Shown here: positions 9,364 through 18,303 of the stretch, one piece after another
Numbering within the stretch: position 1 is the first letter of the stretch
Layout: the number at the start of each line of letters is the position of its first letter
Assembly (NCBI RefSeq): GCF_034314165.1
Contig: NZ_JAVIWK010000001.1
Coordinates: forward strand, 5,285,001-5,349,000
Reading direction: 5' to 3'
Source: Pseudomonas sp. Bout1
Lineage (GTDB): Bacteria; Pseudomonadota; Gammaproteobacteria; Pseudomonadales; Pseudomonadaceae
DNA length: 64,000 nt
Position numbers and translations under genes: made by a program
Notes under the pieces: generated by a model
Seen by the model: only the letters and a program-made list of their open reading frames with translations
Databases searched by the model: none
What the model was told of the DNA's origin: nothing

Positions 9364-10059
9364 CTAGAAAGGGAACAGCGGGCTAAGGAAGAAACGGTCA
9401 AACCAGCCCGGCTGACTGGCGTCAGCAAACGAACCCGTACCCGAGTAGGTGATACGTGCATCGGCAATCCGTGTCGACGGCACGGTGTTGTCGGTAGAGA
9501 TATCGTCGGCGCGAACCATGCCGGCAATGCGCACCAGCTCGTCACCGGTGTTGAGGGTCATCCACTTCTCGCCACGTACGGCGATGATACCGTTGGGCAG
9601 CACGTCGGCCACGGTCACGGTGATCGAACCGGTCAGGCTGTTGCCCTGCCCCGCCGCGCTCTTGCCGTTGGTGGCGCGGTCGCCGCTGTAGCCAGCGTCC
9701 AGGCTCAGGTCACCACTGCCCAGCGGGTTATTGGTGTTCGGTACACCGCCAAACAACGAGGTCAGGCCGATGCTGGTCTTGCTGGTCTTGCCGATCTGCG
9801 AGTTGGCGTTCTTGCTCGCCTGGGTCTTCTCGTTGAGGGTGATGGTGATGATGTCACCGACCCGGAACGCCTTGCGGTCGCTGTACAGGTTCTGTTCGAA
9901 ACCGGCCTGGTAGATCGAGCCATTGTTGGCGGCCGCCGGCAACGGCGTGCGCGGCAACACCGGCGCATAGTACGGGTCATTGGGCTTTGGCGTCGGGGCG
10001 ACACAGCCCGCGAGCACAGCAATCCCACTCAATGCCAGAACAGAAACATAGCGATTCAT
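9364..10059 (-). CDS. flgH: Flagellar L-ring lipoprotein FlgH
   Basis: Encodes 231 residues from the ATG preceded by GAGGT; an upstream in-frame ATG at 10,104 would put 15 implausible residues before the signal peptide. The lipoprotein signal runs [19 protein letters not shown], with Cys19 as the lipidation site. The mature part contains the L-ring core ([20 protein letters not shown], then RGEKWMTLN). FlgH forms the outer-membrane ring of the basal body. Confidence 0.97.
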   Translation of the reverse strand: MNRYVSVLALSGIAVLAGCVAPTPKPNDPYYAPVLPRTPLPAAANNGSIYQAGFEQNLYSDRKAFRVGDIITITLNEKTQASKNANSQIGKTSKTSIGLTSLFGGVPNTNNPLGSGDLSLDAGYSGDRATNGKSAAGQGNSLTGSITVTVADVLPNGIIAVRGEKWMTLNTGDELVRIAGMVRADDISTDNTVPSTRIADARITYSGTGSFADASQPGWFDRFFLSPLFPF

Positions 10060-10112
10060 GACCCATACCTCACGGTGTTGCAGGCGCCTTCGAGGGCGCC
10101 CCATAGACTTGA

Positions 10113-10898
10113 TTACAGATTCTGCGTTACGAACGAAAGCATCTGGTCGGCGGTGGAAATCACCTTGGAGTTCATCTCGTAGGCGCGCTGAGTGGTGATC
10201 ATGTTGACCATCTCTTCAACGGTGCTGACGTTGGACGTTTCCAGGGTGCTTTGCAGGGTGGTACCAAAACCGTTGAGGCCCGGGGTGCCGATTTGCGGCG
10301 CGCCGCTGGAGGCGGTTTCCAGGAACAGGTTGTTACCAATGGCCTGCAGGCCGGCCGGGTTGATGAAGTCGGCGGTTTGCAGGTTGCCGATCACCTGGGA
10401 CGCCGGGTTGCCGGCCACGGTGATCGACACGGTGCCGTCGTTGCCGACGGTGAAGGTCTGGGCGTTGTTCGGTACAACAATCGCAGGCTCCAGCGCGAAA
10501 CCGTTGGCGGTCACGACCTGGCCGTTGGAGTCCAGGTGAAACGTACCGTCGCGGGTGTAGGTGGTGGTGCCGTCCGGCTGCAGGATCTGGAAGAAACCTT
10601 TGCCGTTGACGGCCAGGTCCAGCGGCTGGCCGGTTTGCTGCAAGTTACCGGCGCTGAAGTTCTTCTGGGTGCCAACAATCGCCACACCGGTACCCAATTG
10701 CAGGCCCGAGGGTAATTCGCTGTCCTGGGTCGACTGGGCGCCCGGCTGCTTCTTGATCTGATAGAGCAAGTCCTGGAACTCGGCGCGGTCACGTTTGAAA
10801 CCCGTGGTCGACACGTTGGCCAGGTTGTTGGAAATGGTGGTCAGGTTGGTGTCCTGGGCGGACAAACCTGTTTTGGCAACGTATAGAGCCGGAAGCAT
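10113..10898 (-). CDS. flgG: Distal rod protein FlgG
   Basis: Encodes 261 residues. It starts [19 protein letters not shown] and then has the rod signature [20 protein letters not shown]. The C-terminal domain ends in [20 protein letters not shown]. Length matches FlgG (about 260). FlgG forms the distal rod that passes through the P and L rings. A GGAG ribosome-binding site precedes the ATG, and the gene is between flgF and flgH. Confidence 0.98.
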   Translation of the reverse strand: MLPALYVAKTGLSAQDTNLTTISNNLANVSTTGFKRDRAEFQDLLYQIKKQPGAQSTQDSELPSGLQLGTGVAIVGTQKNFSAGNLQQTGQPLDLAVNGKGFFQILQPDGTTTYTRDGTFHLDSNGQVVTANGFALEPAIVVPNNAQTFTVGNDGTVSITVAGNPASQVIGNLQTADFINPAGLQAIGNNLFLETASSGAPQIGTPGLNGFGTTLQSTLETSNVSTVEEMVNMITTQRAYEMNSKVISTADQMLSFVTQNL

Positions 10899-10961
10899 GT
10901 TCTTCTCCTTCGTGCGCCTGTTTTATGGCGCCGCGCTACAAAAATTGGGGTGTGGCTGCTA

Positions 10962-11702
10962 TCAGCTCATCGCCAGGACGCGGGTCATGGCCTGGTCGTC
11001 TTCTTTGGCGCTGTTCATCATCTTGATGTGCAATTCAAACTGCTTGGACAGGGCCAGTACTGCCGTCATTTCTTCGACGGCGTTCACGTTGCTCGCCTGC
11101 AGGAAACCCGACGTCAGCTTGACGTTGGCATCGGCCTGGGCCGGCTGGCCATCCTTGGTATGGATAGTGCCGTCCAGCCCCTTAGTCATGTTCTTGAGGT
11201 CGGGCTGCACCAGCTTGATCCGGTCCACTTCAGCCATCACCCGTGGGCCTTCGCCCATGGCGCGAATGCTGATAGTGCCGTCCTGGCCGACTTCGATCTG
11301 CTGCTGGGGCGGCACGGCAATCGGGCCACCGTTGCCCATGATCGGCATCCCGTTGCCGGCCCGCAGCACGCCCAATGCATCGACGTTCATGCTGGCGCTG
11401 CGCACGTAAGACTCGCCGCCATCGGGGTTTTGCACGGCCATCCAGCCGTCGCCGCTGACGGCCACGTCGAGGTCACGGCCGGTTTCAATCATCGCGCCAG
11501 GGGAAAAGTCCGTGCCTGGGCGTTCGGTCAAGGCAAAGGCCCGCGCCGGAAAGCTGTCACCAAACACCGGCATCGAGCGCGCCTGTTCCAGGTCACGCTG
11601 GAAACCATTGGTGGAAACGTTCGCCAAGTTGTTGGCGTGGGCCTTCTGCGCCAGTGCATTCTGGCTGGCGCCGGTCATTGCCACGTAAAGGTACTTATCC
11701 AC
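10962..11702 (-). CDS. flgF: Proximal rod protein FlgF
   Basis: Encodes 246 residues from a GTG start (MDKYLYVAMTGASQNALAQ) preceded by AGAGGAAAGAGC. A longer reading frame opens at 11,738, but its first 12 residues are unlike the family and the GTG start matches other Pseudomonas FlgF proteins. The signature [20 protein letters not shown] and the C-terminal VEEMTAVLALSKQFELHIKM helix are present. First gene of the flgFGHIJKL operon, behind a sigma54-type promoter. Confidence 0.95.
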   Translation of the reverse strand: MDKYLYVAMTGASQNALAQKAHANNLANVSTNGFQRDLEQARSMPVFGDSFPARAFALTERPGTDFSPGAMIETGRDLDVAVSGDGWMAVQNPDGGESYVRSASMNVDALGVLRAGNGMPIMGNGGPIAVPPQQQIEVGQDGTISIRAMGEGPRVMAEVDRIKLVQPDLKNMTKGLDGTIHTKDGQPAQADANVKLTSGFLQASNVNAVEEMTAVLALSKQFELHIKMMNSAKEDDQAMTRVLAMS

Positions 11703-11756
11703 GCTCTTTCCTCTTTCTGACGGACGCTTGCCGCCCACCGCTGTACTAATGAGGCT

Positions 11757-11777
11757 TAAGCAATTTGCGAACCAACT
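11757..11777 (-). promoter_or_regulatory. Sigma54 (RpoN) -24/-12 promoter of flgFGHIJKL
   Basis: The minus strand reads TTGGTTCGCAAATTGCTT: GG and GC are separated by exactly 10 bp, with a TTGGxxxG -24 and a TTGCTT -12 element. It lies about 55 bp upstream of the flgF GTG. RpoN control of rod, ring and hook-associated genes is established in Pseudomonas. Confidence 0.7.
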
Positions 11778-11915
11778 TTTAGAATTCAGGAAAAGTCCAG
11801 GCGGGGCGGGGGTTTGCGGTTTGAGTTGCGAAAATGGCGGCTTGAGGGGAGTCGAAAAAACGGCGGACTTATGCCGTTAACGGCAAGCGCGGGTATCAAG
11901 ACCGACAAAGATCAA

Positions 11916-12006
11916 CTGTAGGCGCTGGCTTGCCTGCGATGGCGGTGTATCAGCTACCACCTGTTTTGCTGACCCACCGCTATCGCAGGCAAGCCAGCTC
12001 CTACAG
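11916..12006. repeat. REPIN, family A (GCTGGCTTGCCTGCGAT type)
   Basis: Two inverted REP copies, left CTGTAGGCGCTGGCTTGCCT and right AGGCAAGCCAGCTCCTACAG, surround a spacer of about 30 bp. It ends 2 bp before the phhR stop codon and fills the gap between the flgF promoter region and phhR. The same arms recur at 16,310, 18,105 and 42,088. Confidence 0.92.
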
Positions 12007-12008
12007 TT

Positions 12009-13574
12009 TTAACCGCGTTCGGCCTTGAGCACTTCGTAGTCGCGCAGCTTGTTGGCGATTGTGGTGTGGGATACGCCCAGCCGCTTGCCCAACAAACGGC
12101 TGCTGGGATGCTCCGCATAAAGCTGCTCCAGCACCGCCTTCTCGAAACGCCCGACAATCTCCTCCAGCCCGCCTTCCAGGGAGAAATCCCCCAGCGGCTG
12201 ACGCACGCCATAATCCGGCAGGCGAATGTGCTCCGCCTTGACCGTGCCGCCCTCACACAGCGAAACCGCCTGGAACAGCACGTTCTCCAACTGCCGCACG
12301 TTCCCCGGCCAGTGGTAATGGCTGAGTCGATCCATCGCCGGCGGCGCCAGCTTGGGCAGCGGGCAGCCGATTTGCCGGCTGGCCTGGTCCAGAAAGTGCT
12401 CCACCAGCGGCGGTAAACCATCAAGGCATTCGCGCAGTGGCGGGATATGCAGCGAAAGCACGTTCAGGCGGTGATACAAATCCTGACGAAACTCGCCTCG
12501 CGCACACAGCTCCGACAGGTCTACCTGGGTCGCGCAAATCACGCGCACATCCAAATACACCTCTTCATCACTGCCTACCCGGCGAAAGCAACCGTCTTGC
12601 AGAAAGCGCAGCAACTTCACCTGCAACCGCGCGCTCATTTCCCCGACACCATCGAGAAACAGCGTACCGCCCGCCGTTAGCTCCAGCAGCCCCAACTTGC
12701 CCTCCGCACGCGCCCCTTCAAAGGCGCCGGGGCCATACCCAAACAACTCGGTCTCGGCCATGGACTCGGGCAAACCGGCGCAGTTAAGCGCCATCAACGG
12801 CGACTGGCCGCGTGGGCTGGCCAAATGGCAGGCACGGGCCAGCAGCTCTTTGCCGGTGCCGGTTTCGCCTTCTATTAATAGAGGCGCATCCAGCGGCGCC
12901 ATGCGCCGTGCTTCACGCACCACGGCGGCCATGACCTTGGAGCTTTGGAAAATACTGTCGAAGCCGCGCAGCTCTTGCTTGCGCACATTGTAGATACGCT
13001 CACCGACCCGGTCGGCGCGGTGCAGGGTCAACACGGCGCCGGCCATGGCTTCACTGTCGTCGTGTTCAGAGGATTGCAGCGGCGCGATATCGGCGAGAAA
13101 CACGTCACCCTTGACCTTGACCCGCAGGCCATTGATCCGCGATTTGCTGGCCCGCACCAGTTCCGGTAAGTCGAAGTCTTCGGCGTAGCGCGACAACGGA
13201 ATGCCTGGCACCTCATCCACGCGTACACCCAGCAACTGCGCCGCCGCGCGATTGGCTGCGACGATGGAGCCGCCCATGTCGATGGACAGCACCGGAAACT
13301 CCAGCGCCCCCAGCAGTGCATTGAGCTCCATGTGCCGACGTTCGCTGGGCATCAGCCCTACCCGCTTCACCCCAAATACCCCGGCAATCGCTTCGAACTG
13401 CGGGCGCAGTGCCTGAAACTGCAGGTTCACCAGGTTCGGGCAATACAAGTAGATGGCATTGCCATGCTCGCCGCCGACCTCGCCCTTGGCGACGTTCACG
13501 CCGTACTCCACCAACAGGTTAAGGATGTCCCGCAGGATGCCGATGCGGTTCTGGCAATGGACTTTGATACGCAT
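12009..13574 (-). CDS. phhR: TyrR-type regulator of aromatic amino acid catabolism PhhR
   Basis: Encodes 521 residues: an ACT domain (about 1-75), a PAS-like domain (about 80-190), an AAA+ domain (about 205-430) with Walker A GETGTGKE at 236-243, and a C-terminal helix-turn-helix (about 475-515, RLLGKRLGVSHTTIANKLRD). The GAFTGA loop reads GAFEGA (283-288) and the Walker B reads LFLDG rather than LFLDE. PhhR activates the phenylalanine and tyrosine catabolic genes in Pseudomonas, and the divergent phhABC operon confirms the assignment. A TyrR-type box lies in the shared promoter region. Confidence 0.96.
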   Translation of the reverse strand: MRIKVHCQNRIGILRDILNLLVEYGVNVAKGEVGGEHGNAIYLYCPNLVNLQFQALRPQFEAIAGVFGVKRVGLMPSERRHMELNALLGALEFPVLSIDMGGSIVAANRAAAQLLGVRVDEVPGIPLSRYAEDFDLPELVRASKSRINGLRVKVKGDVFLADIAPLQSSEHDDSEAMAGAVLTLHRADRVGERIYNVRKQELRGFDSIFQSSKVMAAVVREARRMAPLDAPLLIEGETGTGKELLARACHLASPRGQSPLMALNCAGLPESMAETELFGYGPGAFEGARAEGKLGLLELTAGGTLFLDGVGEMSARLQVKLLRFLQDGCFRRVGSDEEVYLDVRVICATQVDLSELCARGEFRQDLYHRLNVLSLHIPPLRECLDGLPPLVEHFLDQASRQIGCPLPKLAPPAMDRLSHYHWPGNVRQLENVLFQAVSLCEGGTVKAEHIRLPDYGVRQPLGDFSLEGGLEEIVGRFEKAVLEQLYAEHPSSRLLGKRLGVSHTTIANKLRDYEVLKAERG

Positions 13575-13703
13575 GAGAGGGCCCGAAGAGGTGGAGGCGC
13601 TGCGTCTTTTTGCCGCTGGGCGCAGATAATCGTCAAGATTATGTGACAGCTGTGAGGCGATTCACACCCAAAATACGCCATATGCAGAACGAATCGCCTC
13701 ATG

Positions 13704-13721
13704 CGTAACGAAAACTTTACG
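13704..13721. promoter_or_regulatory. TyrR/PhhR-box between phhR and phhA
   Basis: CGTAACGAAAACTTTACG is an imperfect palindrome with the GTAA-N8-TTAC core of the TyrR box (TGTAAA-N6-TTTACA). It lies 119 bp upstream of phhA and 130 bp upstream of phhR, a position suited to activating phhA and possibly autoregulating phhR. Assignment rests on the motif and its place. Confidence 0.65.
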
Positions 13722-13839
13722 AAAACCAGTAACTTTTCCTACGGTACTGTGGCAACCGAGGATGGCTTCCTGGGCCAGGCGGCGTATCAATAGGCTCATC
13801 CAGGACATAACAAGAACGAATGCCTAGCAGGAGAGCAGT

Positions 13840-14631
13840 ATGAAGCAGACGCAGTACGTGGCCCGCGAGCCCGACGCGAACGGTTTTATCGACTACCCGC
13901 CAGAAGAACACGCGGTGTGGAACACCCTGATCACGCGCCAGCTGAAAGTCATCGAGGGCCGCGCCTGCCAGGAATACCTGGACGGCATCGACAAGCTCGG
14001 CCTGCCTCACGAGCGCATTCCGCAACTGGCCGAAGTCAACAAGGTGCTGGCCGAGACCACCGGCTGGCAAGTTGCCCGGGTACCGGCGCTGATCCCCTTC
14101 CAGACCTTTTTCGAATTGCTCGCCAACAAACAGTTTCCGGTGGCGACGTTTATTCGTACCCGTGAAGAGCTGGATTACCTGCAGGAACCGGACATTTTTC
14201 ACGAGATCTTCGGCCATTGCCCACTGTTGACCAACCCCTGGTTCGCGCAATTCACCCACACCTACGGCAAACTCGGCCTGGCTGCCACCAAGGAACAGCG
14301 TGTGTACCTGGCGCGCCTGTACTGGATGACCATCGAGTTCGGCCTGGTGGACACGCCTGAAGGCCGGCGTATCTACGGGGGCGGCATTCTGTCGTCGCCC
14401 AAAGAGACGGTGTACAGCCTCTCCGGCGCGCCCGAGCACCAAGCCTTCGACCCGCTCGAAGCCATGCGCACGCCGTATCGCATCGACATCCTGCAACCCG
14501 TGTACTTCGCCCTGCCCAACCTCAAGCGCCTGTTCGAAGTGGCGCAGGAAGACATCATGGGCATGGTCGAACGCGGCATGCAGCTGGGGCTGCACGCACC
14601 GAAGTTCCCACCCAAGCCAAAAGCTGCTTGA
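13840..14631 (+). CDS. phhA: Phenylalanine 4-hydroxylase
   Basis: Encodes 263 residues, the usual length of the bacterial enzyme. It converts phenylalanine to tyrosine with tetrahydropterin and O2. The non-haem iron ligands are visible: His121 and His126 in DIFHEIFGHCPLL and Glu166 in YWMTIEFGLV. A GGAGAG ribosome-binding site precedes the ATG. First gene of phhABC, divergent from phhR; phhB regenerates its cofactor and phhC removes the tyrosine formed. Confidence 0.98.
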   Translation: MKQTQYVAREPDANGFIDYPPEEHAVWNTLITRQLKVIEGRACQEYLDGIDKLGLPHERIPQLAEVNKVLAETTGWQVARVPALIPFQTFFELLANKQFPVATFIRTREELDYLQEPDIFHEIFGHCPLLTNPWFAQFTHTYGKLGLAATKEQRVYLARLYWMTIEFGLVDTPEGRRIYGGGILSSPKETVYSLSGAPEHQAFDPLEAMRTPYRIDILQPVYFALPNLKRLFEVAQEDIMGMVERGMQLGLHAPKFPPKPKAA

Positions 14632-14736
14632 GCTGCGACTTTCAGGGCCAGGTGAGTCTGTTCCCCGGCCGCGCGTTGCTTTAGGGTGACGCCACTGACG
14701 ACCGTTTTCCAAACACTCGATTTCAGGAATACCCAC

Positions 14737-15093
14737 ATGACCACGTTGAACCAAGCCCACTGCGAAGCCTGCCGCGCCGACGCCCCGCAAGTCAGCGACG
14801 AAGAGTTGCCGGTACTGATCAAGCAGATCCCCGACTGGAACATCGAAGTACGCGACGGCGTGATGCAGCTGGAAAAGGTCTTCCTGTTCAAGAATTTCAA
14901 ATTCGCCCTGGCGTTCACCAATGCGGTGGGCGTGATTGCCGAGGCCGAAGGCCACCACCCGGGCCTGCTCACCGAATGGGGCAAAGTCACCGTGACCTGG
15001 TGGAGCCACTCCATCAAGGGCCTGCACCGCAACGACTTCATCATGGCCGCGCGCACCGACGAAGTGGCGAAGGATGCCGAGGGCCGCAAGTAA
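14737..15093 (+). CDS. phhB: Pterin-4a-carbinolamine dehydratase
   Basis: Encodes 118 residues beginning [18 protein letters not shown]; the ATG at 14,737 follows AGGAA, and an earlier in-frame start adds 17 residues unlike the family. The family motif [18 protein letters not shown], followed by [11 protein letters not shown], is present. It dehydrates the 4a-hydroxypterin made by PhhA so that the cofactor can be recycled. Its TAA stop overlaps the phhC ATG (TAATG), so translation of the two is coupled. Confidence 0.97.
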   Translation: MTTLNQAHCEACRADAPQVSDEELPVLIKQIPDWNIEVRDGVMQLEKVFLFKNFKFALAFTNAVGVIAEAEGHHPGLLTEWGKVTVTWWSHSIKGLHRNDFIMAARTDEVAKDAEGRK

Positions 15094-16289
15094 TGCATTT
15101 CGACGCGATCGGCCGGGTGCCCGGGGACCCGATCCTCGGGCTGATGGAGCTGTATGCCCAGGACACCAACCCGAACAAGTTCGACCTCGGCGTGGGCGTG
15201 TACAAGGACGACCAGGGCCTGACGCCGATCCCGCACTCAGTGAAGCTGGCGGAGCAGCGCCTGGTGGAGCAACAGACCACCAAGACCTACATCGGCGGCC
15301 ACGGCAATGCTGCATTTGGCACGCTGATCTCTGAGCTGGTACTGGGCGCCGGTTCACCGCTGCTGAACGAACGCCGTGCCGGTGCCACCCAAACGCCAGG
15401 CGGCACCGGCGCGCTGCGCTTGAGTGCCGACTTTATCGCCCACAGCCTGCCCGGCCGTGGCGTCTGGCTGAGTAACCCGACCTGGCCGATCCACGAAACC
15501 ATCTTCGCCAAGGCTGGCCTCAAGGTCAGCCATTACCCGTATGTGGGCAGCGACAATCGCCTGGATGTGGCGGCGATGCTGGCCACGCTGTCCGAGGTGC
15601 CCAAGGGCGACGTGGTGCTGCTGCATGCCTGCTGCCATAACCCGACGGGCTTTGACTTGTCCCAGGCTGACTGGCGCCAGGTGCTGAAAATCGTCCAGGA
15701 GCGCGAGCTGCTGCCGCTGATCGACTTTGCCTACCAGGGTTTTGGCGACGGCCTGGAGCAGGATGCGTGGGCGGTACGGCTGTTTGCAGCTGAACTGCCC
15801 GAGGTGCTGATCACCAGCTCTTGCTCGAAGAATTTCGGCCTGTACAGCGACCGTGTGGGCGCGCTGATTGTGTGCGCGACGAACGCCGAGAAGCTTGCAG
15901 ATGTGCGCAGCCAACTGGCATTTATTGCACGTAATTTGTGGTCGACCCCGCCGGATCATGGTGCTGCTGTGGTGGCGACCATTCTCGGTGACGCAGGGCT
16001 GAAAAAGCAGTGGGCCGAGGAAGTTGAAGCGATGCGGGCGCGGATTGCGCAACTGCGTTCCGGGCTGGTGGAGGCGTTGGCGCCCCATGGGTTGTCGGCG
16101 CGGTTTGCACACATCGCGGCGCAACGCGGGATGTTTTCCTATACCGGGTTGAGTGCGGACCAGGTGAAGCAACTGCGGGACAAGCACAGCGTGTATATGG
16201 TCAATTCCGGGCGTGCGAACGTGGCGGGGATTGATGCGACGCGGTTGACGTTGTTGGCAGAAGCGATCGCAGATGTTTCCCACACCTGA
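15093..16289 (+). CDS. phhC: Aromatic amino acid aminotransferase
   Basis: Encodes 398 residues of a class I PLP aminotransferase (TyrB/AspC type), starting at the ATG overlapping the phhB stop. The PLP lysine is Lys246 in TSSCSKNFGLYSDRVG, and the HNPTG motif (about 182-186) and C-terminal NSGRANVAGI substrate-carboxylate region are present. As the last phh gene it should transaminate tyrosine to 4-hydroxyphenylpyruvate. Confidence 0.95.
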   Translation: MHFDAIGRVPGDPILGLMELYAQDTNPNKFDLGVGVYKDDQGLTPIPHSVKLAEQRLVEQQTTKTYIGGHGNAAFGTLISELVLGAGSPLLNERRAGATQTPGGTGALRLSADFIAHSLPGRGVWLSNPTWPIHETIFAKAGLKVSHYPYVGSDNRLDVAAMLATLSEVPKGDVVLLHACCHNPTGFDLSQADWRQVLKIVQERELLPLIDFAYQGFGDGLEQDAWAVRLFAAELPEVLITSSCSKNFGLYSDRVGALIVCATNAEKLADVRSQLAFIARNLWSTPPDHGAAVVATILGDAGLKKQWAEEVEAMRARIAQLRSGLVEALAPHGLSARFAHIAAQRGMFSYTGLSADQVKQLRDKHSVYMVNSGRANVAGIDATRLTLLAEAIADVSHT

Positions 16290-16309
16290 CTGAACAAACC
16301 GGATCCAAG

Positions 16310-16396
16310 TGTGGGAGCTGGCTTGCCTGCGATGCAGACGACTCGGTCTATCTATAAAACCGAGTCGATGCTATCGCAGGCAAGCCAGCTCCCACA
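16310..16396. repeat. REPIN, family A
   Basis: The arms TGTGGGAGCTGGCTTGCCTG and CAGGCAAGCCAGCTCCCACA are perfect inverted repeats. The inner part adds a second hairpin, ACTCGGT / ACCGAGT. It lies between phhC and the convergent LpxH-like gene and could act as a transcript end, but it has no T-run. Confidence 0.92.
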
Positions 16397-16414
16397 TTGG
16401 GACCGAGCCAGTCT

Positions 16415-17224
16415 TTAGCCCGCGACCATTTCAGCCTTTAGTTGCGCCTCTTTCGCCTGGGCATCCGCCAATCGATACAGCTCGATATGCCCGTCCCAGT
16501 GCTCGATCAGCGCTGTGCACGACTCCACCCAATCCCCGCAATTGAGGTAGTCCACCTCGCCCACCTTGCGAATCTCCGCATGATGGATATGCCCACACAC
16601 CACGCCATGCAGCTCGCGCTTGGTCACTTCGTGGGCGATCGCTTCTTCAAAATCACTGATAAAGCTGACGGCCGTCTTGACCTTGTGCTTGAGGTACGCC
16701 GACAGCGACCAATAGCCATAGCCATACCGCGCCCGCCAGTGGTTCAGCCAGCGGTTCAGCGTGAGGGTGAACTCATAGGCCGAATCACCGAGGAACGCCA
16801 GCCAGCGGTGATAGCGGGTGATCACGTCGAATTGGTCGCCATGGATCACCAGCAAATGCCGGCCATCGGCAGTCACGTGCACGGCCTCGTCAACCAGCTG
16901 GATATTGCCGAGGATCAGCTTCGAATAGCGCCGCAGGAACTCGTCATGGTTGCCGGTGACATAGATCACCTCGGTGCCACGCTTGCTCATGGTCAGCAGG
17001 CGGCGGATCACGTTGGTGTGGGCCTGGGGCCAATACATGCCGCTGCGCAGTTTCCAGCCGTCGATGATGTCGCCCACCAGGTAGACCTTGTCGGCGTGGT
17101 AGCCCTTGAGAAATTGCGAGAGGTGTTCGGCCTGGCAGTCCCGCGTGCCCAAATGCACATCGGAAATCCACAGGGTACGCACGCGTTGCTTGCGGCTGGG
17201 TTTGGCGAGTTCGGCGCTGGTCAT
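16415..17224 (-). CDS. LpxH-like metallophosphatase (UDP-2,3-diacylglucosamine diphosphatase family)
   Basis: Encodes 269 residues from the ATG that has GAGG 7 nt upstream (an ATG two codons earlier has GAGG only 1 nt away). Calcineurin-type metal motifs appear in order: SDVHLG (D-x-H), VGDIIDGW, TGNHDEF, VIHGDQFD and CGHIHHAEI. The family resembles LpxH, which cleaves UDP-diacylglucosamine in lipid A synthesis, but this paralogue type also includes uncharacterised phosphatases, so the substrate is not proven. It is divergent from an AraC-type regulator. Confidence 0.85.
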   Translation of the reverse strand: MTSAELAKPSRKQRVRTLWISDVHLGTRDCQAEHLSQFLKGYHADKVYLVGDIIDGWKLRSGMYWPQAHTNVIRRLLTMSKRGTEVIYVTGNHDEFLRRYSKLILGNIQLVDEAVHVTADGRHLLVIHGDQFDVITRYHRWLAFLGDSAYEFTLTLNRWLNHWRARYGYGYWSLSAYLKHKVKTAVSFISDFEEAIAHEVTKRELHGVVCGHIHHAEIRKVGEVDYLNCGDWVESCTALIEHWDGHIELYRLADAQAKEAQLKAEMVAG

Positions 17225-17357
17225 GGGCATGCCTCACGGTGTTTTCGCGAGCTTGCGCCCATGGGATTAATAGCCCATGACAGTGTGGCGTCAGTCTGAT
17301 GACAGCGCCCAAGCCTTACGAAGCGATGTAAACTGCGGGCCTGCCCAGGAGACTGCG

Positions 17358-18149
17358 ATGAGACCCAACCTCACGCTACGCCACTACGTCGAAGAACCCA
17401 TCGCCCACAGCCACGACCACGCGCAGCTGGTGTTTGGCCTGTCCGGGCATCTGGACTTCGAGGTGGACGGCCGTGGCAGCCAGGTGCAGCACAGCAGCGT
17501 GATGGTGCTGCCCTACGCCGCTCATCATGCGTGCATCAGCCGCGATGGCAGCCGCTGCCTGGTGCTGGACGTGCCCGATGAGCACTGGTTGGCGCAGTCC
17601 CTGGGCGAGCATGCCGACGCCAGCCGCCGCTTGCTCGACCAACCCGCACACCTGCTCCTGGACAATCGCCAAAGCCAACTGGTGCAGTGGCTGGCGAGCA
17701 GCCCGGTGGATGACCCGCTGATCGCCCAACAAGGCGCGGTATTACTGCTGGCCAGCCTCAACCTTGCACAACCGCTGGCGGGCAAGCGCCTGCCGTATGC
17801 CGCGTTCAATGCACATATCCAGCGGCACGCCGCGCACCCGCTGCAAGTGGCGGACCTGGCGAAGATCGCCGACCTGTCCGTGGCCCGCCTGCATGCCCGG
17901 TTTGTCGCGGAGTGCGGGCAAACACCGATGGACTACATCCGCACCCGGCGCTTGCAGATGGCGCGCGGCCTGTTGCGCGACAGCCAGTTGCCCATCGGCG
18001 AGGTCGCCGCGCGAGTTGGCTACGGTTCGCAAAGTGCATTTGCTGCGGCGATGCTGCGCGAGTTTGGCCTCTCGCCCCGAGCCTTCAGACAAGCACCGTG
18101 CAATGTAGGAGCTGGCTTGCCTGCGATAGCATCACCGCGCGCCATCTGA
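17358..18149 (+). CDS. AraC family transcriptional regulator with REP-derived C-terminus
   Basis: Encodes 263 residues from the ATG preceded by AGGAG. An N-terminal cupin-like domain (about 1-130, with HSHDHAQLVFGLSG) precedes two helix-turn-helix motifs (about 155-250, LADLAKIADLSVARLHARF, then IGEVAARVGYGSQSAFAAAM). Target genes are unknown. The last 14 codons (VGAGLPAIASPRAI) are translated from the left arm of the REPIN that starts at 18,105, so the original C-terminus was probably replaced when the repeat inserted. Confidence 0.9.
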   Translation: MRPNLTLRHYVEEPIAHSHDHAQLVFGLSGHLDFEVDGRGSQVQHSSVMVLPYAAHHACISRDGSRCLVLDVPDEHWLAQSLGEHADASRRLLDQPAHLLLDNRQSQLVQWLASSPVDDPLIAQQGAVLLLASLNLAQPLAGKRLPYAAFNAHIQRHAAHPLQVADLAKIADLSVARLHARFVAECGQTPMDYIRTRRLQMARGLLRDSQLPIGEVAARVGYGSQSAFAAAMLREFGLSPRAFRQAPCNVGAGLPAIASPRAI

Positions 18150-18190
18150 ACGACCGAGTTGCCTGCATCGCAGGCAAGCCAGCTCCCACA
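18105..18190. repeat. REPIN, family A, overlapping the end of the AraC gene
   Basis: The arms GTAGGAGCTGGCTTGCCTGC and GCAGGCAAGCCAGCTCCCAC are inverted. The first 45 bp are the last 14 codons and stop of the preceding AraC-type gene. It is the third of four family A copies in the window. Confidence 0.92.
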
Positions 18191-18303
18191 GGGAGCTTCA
18201 CCAGGCAAGAGCCCTGCGACAAAACTAGCGAGCCCAACGACAGACGCAAACGCCTGCAACCCTCTAGACTGCGATCCTGTAAACCCGTTGTTCAAGGATC
18301 GCA

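Noticed and set aside
8206..10182. Plus-strand ORF of 658 codons over flgI, flgH and part of flgG
   Set aside because: It is antisense to three well-supported flagellar genes, and its His/Arg/Gly-rich product is typical of a shadow frame.
13722..13839. Possible sigma54 promoter before phhA (GTGGCAACCGAGGATGGCTT)
   Set aside because: GG and GC are 12 bp apart, not 10, so it does not fit the -24/-12 rule.
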